NCBI GenBank assembly: GCA_019456145.1
Contig: VRUL01000001.1
Span: 62,001 to 126,000 of the forward strand
DNA from: Planctomycetota bacterium
GTDB lineage: Bacteria > Planctomycetota > Phycisphaerae > Sedimentisphaerales > Anaerobacaceae
Direction of reading: 5' to 3'
DNA length: 64,000 bases
Within the stretch, counting starts at the first letter, position 1; each line of letters starts with the position of its first letter. Position numbers and translations under genes: made by a program. Shown piece after piece: positions 34,205 to 41,478 of this stretch. Under the pieces are notes generated by a model that was not told the origin of the DNA, did not search any database, and worked only from the letters and a program-made list of their open reading frames with translations.

Positions 34205-34271
34205 TCGGTCTCTCGTGGCTCGTATTGGACAGTGCGTGTGGCGCATCAGGCTTCAGTCGTTAAGCACCGGC

Positions 34272-34736
34272 TCAAATCTGCTCCAAAACGTTGGATGCTT
34301 CCATAGCTGTCTGTGCCGCGTCGGCACCGGCATTACCCATTTTCGTCCCGGCTCTTTCGACCGCATGCTCGAGTGTCTCACAGGTCAGGACACCGAATAT
34401 AGCCGGCACGTCCGAATCATAGTTGATTTGCCCAATGCCTCGGACTACCTGCTGACAGACATAATCGTAATGGCCGGTTTGGCCTCGTATCACAGCGCCC
34501 AGACATATCACTGCGACGTATTTGCCGCTCTTTGCCAGCTTTTTTGCAGTTTGCGTAATTTCACATGCACCCGGCACCCAAACTACAGATATCTGTTTAT
34601 CAGTGGCGCCATGACGCTGGAGACAATCTATCGCACCGGCAAGCAGCTTAGAGGTTATAAATTCATTGAACCTGCTCACTACAATAGCATAACTGCCCTT
34701 GCCGGCTGTTACCCGGCCTTTTATCTCTTTAATCAT
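34272..34736 (-). CDS. ribH: 6,7-dimethyl-8-ribityllumazine synthase
   Basis: 154 residues, the usual length. Motifs: SRFNEFITSKLLAGA, VWVPGACEITQTAKKL and AVIRGQTGHYDYV (active-site His), plus FGVLTCETLEHAVERAG. It condenses 5-amino-6-ribitylaminouracil with dihydroxybutanone phosphate in riboflavin synthesis. The ATG at 34736 has GGAGAAG about 8 bases upstream. The leader folds into a strong stem structure listed separately and may control it. Confidence 0.96.
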   Translation of the reverse strand: MIKEIKGRVTAGKGSYAIVVSRFNEFITSKLLAGAIDCLQRHGATDKQISVVWVPGACEITQTAKKLAKSGKYVAVICLGAVIRGQTGHYDYVCQQVVRGIGQINYDSDVPAIFGVLTCETLEHAVERAGTKMGNAGADAAQTAMEASNVLEQI

Positions 34737-34759
34737 ACTTTCACTTCTCCAAACAATAT

Positions 34760-34844
34760 TCGGGGATTTCTATTTTGCGGTTTATTACAATGGTCCGTCA
34801 AACGCCTTTTTCGCGTTTGGGGAAACCACAAAATGAGGCCCCGA
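34760..34844 (-). ncRNA. Strongly folded 5' leader of ribH (possible cis-regulatory RNA)
   Basis: Read on the minus strand, three nested stems form one long arm. The outer stem is TCGGGG/CCCCGA (34839-34844 with 34760-34765). The middle stem is TTTTGTGGTTT/AAACCGCAAAA (34823-34833 with 34773-34783; eleven pairs, one a G-U). The inner stem is CAAACGC/GCGTTTG (34813-34819 with 34799-34805). It ends about 24 bases before the ribH ATG. I do not see the conserved core of the FMN riboswitch, so it is not an obvious RFN element. Function is unknown. Confidence 0.55.
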
Positions 34845-35153
34845 TAATAAAACATTACGAGCTTACCTCGATTAGTTTACGCACTACCTGACTATCACAG
34901 ATTATAAGACTATTGGCGGCTGTTTTCCAGAAAAACAGTCATCCCGCACCAATCAGGTACCAGCCTAAGCACAATTAGTACGGGGCTAACCTATGAAATT
35001 ATAAGAGCTTATAAACCAAATTGCCAGCAAAATTTTTACTGCAGGCAAAAAGCCCTTATACCGGCAAAAAACGGCTAACTCCGCTTTATTTTATTGCCGA
35101 AATGCACATGGGGATTCGGTTACCTTTGAACTGAAAAAGAGGGTACGTGAAAT
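34845..35153. other. Divergent intergenic region between ribH leader and TPR gene
   Basis: 309 bp with no gene. It contains a hairpin CTGTTTT/AAAACAG near 34919-34937 and A/T-rich stretches that presumably hold promoters for the two divergent genes. I cannot assign promoter boxes with confidence. Confidence 0.5.
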
Positions 35154-36506
35154 ATGAGCTTCGAAGAAATGGCATTCGGCCCGTATGATAAAGCCGAGCA
35201 TAAAGCAAACAAGGCATTTGAGCTTTACGAAAATGGAAAAGAAAATGAGGCCTTGGGGGAGCTGGATGAGGCCCTTGAGATAAATCCTTCCAACAGCTCA
35301 TGGCATTTCAACAAGGCGCTTTTGCTGGATACTCAGGGTCAGTATGATGATGCAATAGATGAATATGAAATTTCTCTGCAGCTAAATCCCAATGACTTGG
35401 AGATATCAAATTCACTGGCCGTCGATTATACGCGCACAGGACAATATGACTTGGCCATTGATACTTTCGAACATATCCAGGACCTCGACCCAAAGTTCGA
35501 ATCCTGTTATTGCAATCGGATAATTACATATACAGAAATGGGTCAGCACGACCTGGCTGAGCAGATGTTTTATCTTGCCCAGCAGGTAAATTCCGACTGT
35601 GCGTTGTGCTACTATAATATCGGCAATAGCCTTTTTGCTCGGGGTCAATACAAAAAAGCTATTCGCTGCTGGTTAAGAACCGCTGAACTTGAGCCGACCC
35701 ACCCCCAAATAAACTATCGAATCGCCCAGGCCTACTGGTCCGAGGGTAACACCGAGCACGGCCGTGAGCATTTCCTGGCAGAGCTTCGGTGCAATCCGGG
35801 CCAGATTGATGTCATTCTGGATTATGGTTTGTTTTTGCTCGAAGTCGGCGACATTGAATCAGCCAAAGAAAAGTTCAACAGAATACTCGAGCTTAAGCCT
35901 GATTTTGCACCTGCTTTGTTTTATCTGGGAGAGATTGCTTTTGACAACGCCGATTATGAGCGTGCGGTGCAATTATTCAATCAGGCGCTCCAGGAAGACG
36001 ATACACTCACAGGGCCGCGCTACAGGCTGGCCCAGTACGCGTTGACAAGGGGAATGTGGCAAGAGGCGGGGGATTATCTGGTTTCGGAGGTAAAGCTGGT
36101 TCTTGAGGATGCTGATACATTGGTTTCTATGGGATCGATATTTTTGACGATCGGTGATCTCGACTACGCGGCACATTGCTTGCGGAGAGCCCTCGATATT
36201 GATTGTGCCAATGCAGAGGCATATTACCATCTCGGCCTTGTTAGTGTTACCAAAGGCCAATTCGAGAGTGCCGCCGAGTTCTTCGCCCATACACTCGATA
36301 TCAGCCCTGAGCACATCTCGGCGTTACGAGACTCCGCTGTTGTTTACCTGGCAGTGGGCAGATTGGCTGATGCTGCCGCCAGAATCAAAAAGGCGTTGTC
36401 CCTGGTGGCAGATGATGACCCACAGTTAAAAACCCTTGACCGCAAAATCCGCCTGCTTCAGGCGGCAGTGCGGATCAGGGATTTTATTTGCCGATTCAAG
36501 CCCTGA
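35154..36506 (+). CDS. Tetratricopeptide-repeat (TPR) protein
   Basis: 450 residues from the ATG at 35154 (GAGGG upstream). About eleven 34-residue TPR units run through almost the whole length, for example NEALGELDEALEINPSNSSW, DAIDEYEISLQLNPNDLE and DAAARIKKALSLVADDDP. There is no signal peptide or membrane segment, so it is probably a cytoplasmic scaffold. The last segment is basic and hydrophobic (AVRIRDFICRFKP). The partner is unknown. A tRNA-Leu gene follows. Confidence 0.9.
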   Translation: MSFEEMAFGPYDKAEHKANKAFELYENGKENEALGELDEALEINPSNSSWHFNKALLLDTQGQYDDAIDEYEISLQLNPNDLEISNSLAVDYTRTGQYDLAIDTFEHIQDLDPKFESCYCNRIITYTEMGQHDLAEQMFYLAQQVNSDCALCYYNIGNSLFARGQYKKAIRCWLRTAELEPTHPQINYRIAQAYWSEGNTEHGREHFLAELRCNPGQIDVILDYGLFLLEVGDIESAKEKFNRILELKPDFAPALFYLGEIAFDNADYERAVQLFNQALQEDDTLTGPRYRLAQYALTRGMWQEAGDYLVSEVKLVLEDADTLVSMGSIFLTIGDLDYAAHCLRRALDIDCANAEAYYHLGLVSVTKGQFESAAEFFAHTLDISPEHISALRDSAVVYLAVGRLADAAARIKKALSLVADDDPQLKTLDRKIRLLQAAVRIRDFICRFKP

Positions 36507-36689
36507 TTTATCTCGTATCGCTCTTCACAGACTACGCTTGAGCGGTTAATATTCATTCCCAAAGCCCCCTCAATCCCCGCAAAAGGTAAGGTGGATTCTG
36601 ATCCAACTGTATTTCTGCTAAATCCAACGGATAAAGAAGACTGGGAAACAGCTTGCAAAGTTTTGCCAAACCCATTAACCTACTACTCA

Positions 36690-36773
36690 GGCCGAGTGGC
36701 GGAATGGCAGACGCTGGGGACTTAAAATCCCCTGCCCGTTATGGGCGTGTGGGTTCGAATCCCACCTCGGCTA
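36690..36773 (+). tRNA. tRNA-Leu(TAA)
   Basis: 84-nt class II tRNA. The acceptor GGCCGAG pairs with CTCGGCT (first pair G-U). The D-arm GCGGAATGGCAGACGC has the family form. The anticodon stem GGGGA/TCCCC has loop CTTAAAA (anticodon TAA). The long variable arm is built on GCCCG-TTAT-GGGC, and the T-arm is GTGGG-TTCGAAT-CCCAC. Discriminator A, CCA not encoded. The flanks 36507-36689 and 36774-36857 hold no gene. Confidence 0.95.
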
Positions 36774-36857
36774 TAACTCGTATTTCGTGAAGCGGCCGCA
36801 TGTGGCGGATTTAATGCAACACGAACGAAACCGAACTAAAACGTCTCGGAGACGATA

Positions 36858-38186
36858 ATGAAGGATAAAAAGCCTAAACTTGTGGATGTAGGAAAACCCA
36901 ACCTGTATCGCCGGGTATTCCCATATACTGAATTTCCCAGGGTAATCTTCGACAACCAAAACGTCGAGTATGACATTCCGAAGAAAATCTGGATAACCGA
37001 TACGACCTTCCGGGACGGTCAGCAGGCCCGGCCGCCTTACACGCCGGAGCAAATCCTTAAGATATACGATTTACTGCACAAAATAGACGGCGGAACCGGT
37101 TTGATTCGCCAATGTGAGTTCTTTTTATATTCAGAGCGTGATAGAAAAGCGGTAGAACTGTGCAAAGCTCGCGGTTATAAATTTCCTGAAATTACCGGCT
37201 GGATCAGAGCTGTGCCGGCTGATTTCAAGTTGGTATCGCAAATGGGCCTCAGCGAAACAGGTATTCTCACCTCGGCAAGCGACTATCATATTTTCCTTAA
37301 GCTGCGAAAGACACGGGCCCAGGCGATGAACGTCTATCTGGATGTTGTCAAAGCAGCACTGGATAATGGAGTTATTCCGCGATGTCATTTCGAGGACGTA
37401 ACGCGGGCCGATTACGAAGGTTTTGTGCTGCCTTTTGCCGCTGAGTTGATCAAGCTCGCTGATAGCTATAACAAGCCGGTAAAGATTCGTCTTTGTGATA
37501 CGCTCGGATTTGGTCTGCCTTGGTCGGCGGTTTCTTTGCCGCGAAGCGTTCCGAAACTTATCCACGGTCTCCGGCAAATCGGGCTTCCGTCCGAATGGCT
37601 TGAATGGCACGGTCATAACGATTTGCACAAGGTCCAGATAAACGCCGCAACGGCATGGCTCTACGGCTGCAGCGCCGCTAACACCTCGATATTCGGTATA
37701 GGCGAGCGAACAGGCAATCCGCCTTTGGAGGCCCTGGTTGTCGAACATGCCCAAATCAAGGGCCATAACCCTGCTGTCAATTATGCAGCGATAACCGAAC
37801 TGTATGAGTACGCCGGAAGCGAGTTGGGTTTTGAGATCCCACATAATTATCCGCTGGTCGGAAAGGATTTCAATGTCACACGGGCCGGGATTCACGCAGA
37901 CGGTTTGTTAAAAAACGAGGAAATATACAATTGCTTCGATACCCAAAAATTGCTCAACAGGTCTGTCAGTGTGGCAATTACTGATAAGACCGGGGCCGCA
38001 GGCATCAAACACTGGGTAGAGGCCAGGTACAAAATTGAAATCCCTAAGCACGACCCTCGAATAACCAAAATAAAAGACAGAATCGACAATGAGTATTCAG
38101 CGAACAGGGTCTCGGCGATATCAGATGAGGAAATGTTCGAGTGGATCAGAGAAGCTTTTGGTGGTGATTTACCACCATTGAGGTAA
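36858..38186 (+). CDS. HMGL-family Claisen condensing enzyme (isopropylmalate/homocitrate synthase-like; possible Re-citrate synthase)
   Basis: 442 residues from the ATG at 36858 (GGAG upstream). A TIM-barrel DRE-TIM enzyme: the metal/catalytic motif TDTTFRDGQQARPPYT is at about residues 48-63, the HxH metal motif is WHGHNDLHKVQ, and GIGERTGNPPLEALVVEH is the acetyl-CoA region. No C-terminal leucine-type regulatory domain is evident (only about 50 residues follow the lid region). The DGQQ(A/S)RPPYT motif and length of about 440 fit the Re-citrate synthase group of strict anaerobes better than LeuA, from memory of those sequences. Homocitrate or citramalate synthesis remain possible. No leuBCD-type genes are adjacent. 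Confidence 0.85.
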   Translation: MKDKKPKLVDVGKPNLYRRVFPYTEFPRVIFDNQNVEYDIPKKIWITDTTFRDGQQARPPYTPEQILKIYDLLHKIDGGTGLIRQCEFFLYSERDRKAVELCKARGYKFPEITGWIRAVPADFKLVSQMGLSETGILTSASDYHIFLKLRKTRAQAMNVYLDVVKAALDNGVIPRCHFEDVTRADYEGFVLPFAAELIKLADSYNKPVKIRLCDTLGFGLPWSAVSLPRSVPKLIHGLRQIGLPSEWLEWHGHNDLHKVQINAATAWLYGCSAANTSIFGIGERTGNPPLEALVVEHAQIKGHNPAVNYAAITELYEYAGSELGFEIPHNYPLVGKDFNVTRAGIHADGLLKNEEIYNCFDTQKLLNRSVSVAITDKTGAAGIKHWVEARYKIEIPKHDPRITKIKDRIDNEYSANRVSAISDEEMFEWIREAFGGDLPPLR

Positions 38187-38191
38187 GAGCA

Positions 38192-38947
38192 TTGCCAAAT
38201 CAGAAAATCAAAGCCGTATTGTTTGACCTTGGTGATACTTTGTTGAACTTCGGGAAAATCAACAAGTATCGGATTTTTCAGCAAGGCGCCAGGTTATCGT
38301 ATGATTTTCTGCAAAGCTGCGGGCAACCGGTTGGTAACTTCAAGTTCTATTACTGGCGAAACCTTGTTCCACTACGAATACGCCACTGGTTATCCAACAT
38401 AACCGGAAAGGATTTTGATGCGCTTGCTCTGTTAAAAAAGACCGGCACGAAAAAGGGTATAAAGCTCACCGAGCAACAATGGCAGCACCTGGCGTGGCTC
38501 TGGTATGAACCGTTGAGCAAAATCGGCCGGGCAGAACCAAAAACCAAAGAGACCTTGACTGTACTCAAAGAATCGGGCCTCAAGCTCGGGATAGTCTCCA
38601 ACACCTTTGTGCACAGCAGCTCCTTGGACAAACATCTTCAACAGTTAAGTATACTGGATTTCTTTCCCGTCAGGCTCTATTCGTATCAGTTTGATTTTCG
38701 AAAGCCGGATGCTCGTATCTTTAGCGCCGCCGCAGAGAGAATTGGCGAGATGCTGGAAAATATAATGTTTGTAGGCGACCGGATTAACAAGGACATTAAG
38801 ACTGCGGCAAAAATCGGCATGAAAGCCGTCCTAAAAGCCGCTTATACCAACGCCGGTGAAAAAACTCCGAAAGGCGCCTGGAAAATAAATCACCTCTCCG
38901 AGCTGCCGGCACTGATAGAAAAAATCAACGCCGAAAATTCGCACTGA
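38192..38947 (+). CDS. HAD-superfamily hydrolase
   Basis: 251 residues from a TTG at 38192, 5 bp after the upstream stop, with GAGGTAAG as ribosome site. HAD motifs: I is AVLFDLGDTLLNF (Asp nucleophile; the usual DxD is replaced by DLGD as in many phosphatases), II is GIVSNTF, III is FRKPDARIF, and IV is IMFVGDRINKDIKTA. The helical cap lies between motifs I and II. It probably dephosphorylates a small metabolite; the substrate is unknown. Likely co-transcribed with the condensing enzyme. Confidence 0.9.
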   Translation: MPNQKIKAVLFDLGDTLLNFGKINKYRIFQQGARLSYDFLQSCGQPVGNFKFYYWRNLVPLRIRHWLSNITGKDFDALALLKKTGTKKGIKLTEQQWQHLAWLWYEPLSKIGRAEPKTKETLTVLKESGLKLGIVSNTFVHSSSLDKHLQQLSILDFFPVRLYSYQFDFRKPDARIFSAAAERIGEMLENIMFVGDRINKDIKTAAKIGMKAVLKAAYTNAGEKTPKGAWKINHLSELPALIEKINAENSH

Positions 38948-39120
38948 CTGAGAACGATGTTGCAACAATACTCAGAAAACTTCGTGACAAACAGACTAAA
39001 ATCTGATACTCTAAACTTTGCGGATGCTGTACAAAGACGTTCTGACGCATCTGTTTGGAGAAACCTATGCGAGATACGAAACGCTGTACGCGGTTTCTAC
39101 ATTGCTAACAAAAAGTAGCT

Positions 39121-39771
39121 ATGGTGAAGATACCCAAAAAACCAAAGATTTATCATATTACACATATTGATAATCTTAACAACATTTTACGTGATGAAGT
39201 GTTGTGGTCAGATGCGAAACGTCTGGAGCTTGGGCTGGATTGTGAAATAGTTGGCATGTCGGAGATTAAAAGGCGGCGGCTTGAAGAGCATGAGGTAAAA
39301 TGTCATAGCGGTACTATGGTGGGTGAGTATGTACCTTTTTATTTTTGTCCTCGCTCTATCATGCTTTACATATTGCATATGGGAAACCATCCCGGTATTG
39401 ATTATCGTGAAGGCCAAAGGCCAATTATACATTTGCAGGCTGATTTGAAAGCTGCTGTTAAATGGGCAACCGACAACGGGATTCGATGGGCTTTTTCAGG
39501 CACAAATGCAGGAACATATTTCGCTCAATTCTACGACGACCTGAGCCAATTAAATGATGTAATAAATTGGTCCGCTGTAGAGGTTGCCGATTGGCGTGAT
39601 GCAGCTATCCGAGAATACAAACAAGCAGAATTCCTTACCTATGAATCTTTCCCTTGGGAACTTGTGGAGAAAATTGGTGTTTGTCATCGTCGTATTAAAG
39701 ACCAAGTGATTGAAAAACTTGGAAATAGAGCTTCACCTGAAGTGAGTATTGAAAGAGATTGGTACTATTAA
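39121..39771 (+). CDS. darT: DarT: ssDNA thymidine ADP-ribosyltransferase toxin
   Basis: 216 residues, full length for DarT (DUF4433). Key features are IYHITHIDNLNNIL (His12 region), GMSEIKRRRL (conserved Arg near 51), a YVPFYFCPRSIMLYI strand and the catalytic Glu170 in YKQAEFLTYESFPW. DarT attaches ADP-ribose from NAD to thymidine in single-stranded DNA and blocks replication; it acts in toxin-antitoxin and anti-phage roles. It sits 24 bp before the darG macrodomain gene. The start lacks a clear ribosome site. Upstream 38948-39120 holds no gene. Confidence 0.93.
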   Translation: MVKIPKKPKIYHITHIDNLNNILRDEVLWSDAKRLELGLDCEIVGMSEIKRRRLEEHEVKCHSGTMVGEYVPFYFCPRSIMLYILHMGNHPGIDYREGQRPIIHLQADLKAAVKWATDNGIRWAFSGTNAGTYFAQFYDDLSQLNDVINWSAVEVADWRDAAIREYKQAEFLTYESFPWELVEKIGVCHRRIKDQVIEKLGNRASPEVSIERDWYY

Positions 39772-39795
39772 ATACCCTTAGACTAAGAGGTGATT

Positions 39796-40293
39796 ATGTT
39801 AGAATTAACCAGAGGAGATATACTCAAGGCCGATACCGAAGCCTTGGTAAACACCGTTAACTGTGTGGGTGTGATGGGCAGAGGAATTGCCCTGCAATTT
39901 CGCAAGGCTTTTCCGGAGAACTTTAAGGCATATAAATCCGCTTGCGATAAAAAGCAACTTCATCCAGGTATAATGTTTGTCTATGATCTGAATCGCCTTC
40001 AAAACCCAAGATATGTAGTTAACTTTCCGACCAAAAGACATTGGAAAGGCAAGAGTAAGATCGAAGACATAGAATCCGGCTTAGAAGCTCTTGTAAAAGA
40101 AATAGCTGAGCGTAACATTCGATCCATTGCGATTCCTCCGTTAGGGTGTGGCCTTGGTGGTTTAAGTTGGAGTCAAGTAAAACCAATGATTGAAAAAGCC
40201 TTTGATGCCTTGGCTGATGTGCATGTGTTTCTATATGAGCCTGCGGGAGCCCCTGCAGCCGAAGATATAGTTAAACCCGCATTTCCCAGGTAA
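39796..40293 (+). CDS. darG: DarG macrodomain antitoxin, lacking the usual C-terminal domain
   Basis: 165 residues from the ATG at 39796 (AGAGG six bases upstream). It is a complete ALC1-like macrodomain: NTVNCVGVMGRGIALQF, NFPTKRHWKGKSK with the catalytic Lys, and IAIPPLGCGLGGLSW. It removes ADP-ribose from DNA. Long DarG proteins continue into a second domain opening M.(P/W/V)GRA. Here the protein stops just after the end of the macrodomain (EPAGAPAAEDIVKPAFPR). That second domain occurs 1.8 kb downstream, fused to another gene. Macrodomain-only DarG exists in some species, so this one may still be active. Confidence 0.93.
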   Translation: MLELTRGDILKADTEALVNTVNCVGVMGRGIALQFRKAFPENFKAYKSACDKKQLHPGIMFVYDLNRLQNPRYVVNFPTKRHWKGKSKIEDIESGLEALVKEIAERNIRSIAIPPLGCGLGGLSWSQVKPMIEKAFDALADVHVFLYEPAGAPAAEDIVKPAFPR

Positions 40294-40296
40294 ACA

Positions 40297-40485
40297 GTGA
40301 CAAACGAACTGAATTGTGATAGTATAGAGCTTGTGGAGACCACTCAAGCCAGTTTTGACTATTCTGAATTGGAGAGGCCAGCTGTTTGGGGAAATCCTTC
40401 CACATATCGGTCGATTGAAGCCTGTGCCCATTGGGTACGGCTAATGGCAAGAATTGCTGAAAAACTTGAATTAATGACAGGGTGA
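40297..40485 (+). CDS. Small protein of unknown function inside the DarTG locus
   Basis: 62 residues from a GTG three bases after the darG stop (AGGTAAACA upstream). I do not recognise it. It has an acidic first half and a helical second half (IEACAHWVRLMARIAEKLEL). It could be a real short gene of the island or a remnant created by the rearrangement that split darG. No membrane segment or known motif is visible. Confidence 0.4.
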   Translation: MTNELNCDSIELVETTQASFDYSELERPAVWGNPSTYRSIEACAHWVRLMARIAEKLELMTG

Positions 40486-40599
40486 ACGGTCAAGGTTTGT
40501 ACAAAAGCAGGCATTAGAAGAAAGACGGGGCATAAAAAACATGTTTTAATGTAGATTTTCAATTACACCGCCTTGTAAAAGAAATCTCTTGACCGTTCA
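40483..40599. repeat. Perfect 12-bp inverted repeat between darG and the inserted module
   Basis: TGAACGGTCAAG (40483-40494) and CTTGACCGTTCA (40588-40599) are exact inverted repeats 93 bp apart. They bracket an A/T-rich non-coding stretch directly before the unknown two-gene module. They may be terminal repeats of a small element, a regulator site pair or a scar of the insertion. Confidence 0.55.
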
Positions 40600-40686
40600 A
40601 TGTGATTGTAATAAGATCATTGATGCTGTACGGGAAGAATATGCTCTTGAACCGTGAAATGGGAAATGCCAGTAGGAGACTCAGCT

Positions 40687-41478
40687 TTGCCGTCACCATT
40701 TGCTAAATACTTGAATACTAAGGTGAAGGCCCCCAAGCTCAAGCTATTGCCGTTCTTTCACAGTGTCGAAGCGCTTCGCGCCGGGAATATCTTTGCGGAC
40801 GGTAGCCTTAAGCTAAGAACGTGCCCTGTTTTTAAAGAACCACTCGTATACCTTTTCTACGGGAGGCCAGCTTACAAAGTAGGTTTCGACAAAGGTAGTC
40901 GAGGACAAGGAGACTTGTTTTACTGTCCTGTGGTTTTTGTCCTTAAGCCGAACAATATCCCTCTCTCTCCCATCAAGCGAATCTATCCGTTTGATACAGG
41001 CGCGTTTGAGGACAAGTACAGGGACCTTGTCCCTCCGGAGTTCTCGTTCGAACGATTCTTCTTGGGAACCTCTAATGTAATGACAAAAAAGCTGATAAAA
41101 TTCTTCTTCGGCTCAAACGAAGACTATTTCCGAGGGAAAACTTGCTTACAGAAGAACGCGGTAGAATGGAATCAGATGGAGGCACGAAGTTATTTGAACA
41201 TCCTTCACATGGTAGGCACTTCCTCCTTTGACGACAGGGCCTACACTGCCGAATACCAGCTTGGCTCTGACGTTGACTTGGCTGCAAACATACTTGCGGT
41301 GGCGATGCCGGAAGAAGCGTTGGATGCTCCGGATATATACGATTTGGTTATCAACAAGTGGAAGGCAACACCATTGAAGTACATGACTTATCATTGTGGT
41401 AACATTTCCACCTTTCATGGTGCTCTGTTCAGTACGATCCACGAATTCCTTAAGAAGAGGAAGTATCTCAAGCGATGA
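40687..41478 (+). CDS. Conserved hypothetical protein, first gene of an unknown two-gene (toxin-like) module
   Basis: 263 residues from a TTG at 40687 with AGGAG eight bases upstream; an earlier in-frame ATG at 40654 lacks one. Noted segments: LLPFFHSVEALRAGNIFADG, PLVYLFYGRPAYKVG, IYPFDTGAFED and FFFGSNEDYF. I have a sense of a widespread uncharacterised family with the 'FYGRPAYR' and 'YPFDTGAF' motifs, but no assigned function. The order His-x(n)-Leu-x-x-x-x-Ile at the front loosely recalls the opening of DarT, so an ADP-ribosyltransferase-like fold is a guess to test. It overlaps the next gene by an ATGA. Confidence 0.8.
   Translation: MPSPFAKYLNTKVKAPKLKLLPFFHSVEALRAGNIFADGSLKLRTCPVFKEPLVYLFYGRPAYKVGFDKGSRGQGDLFYCPVVFVLKPNNIPLSPIKRIYPFDTGAFEDKYRDLVPPEFSFERFFLGTSNVMTKKLIKFFFGSNEDYFRGKTCLQKNAVEWNQMEARSYLNILHMVGTSSFDDRAYTAEYQLGSDVDLAANILAVAMPEEALDAPDIYDLVINKWKATPLKYMTYHCGNISTFHGALFSTIHEFLKKRKYLKR

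Noticed and set aside
39796-40293. Macrodomain gene as a truncated pseudogene
   Set aside because: The macrodomain itself is complete with catalytic motifs and a good ribosome site, and single-domain DarG proteins are known, so it is called as a functional gene.
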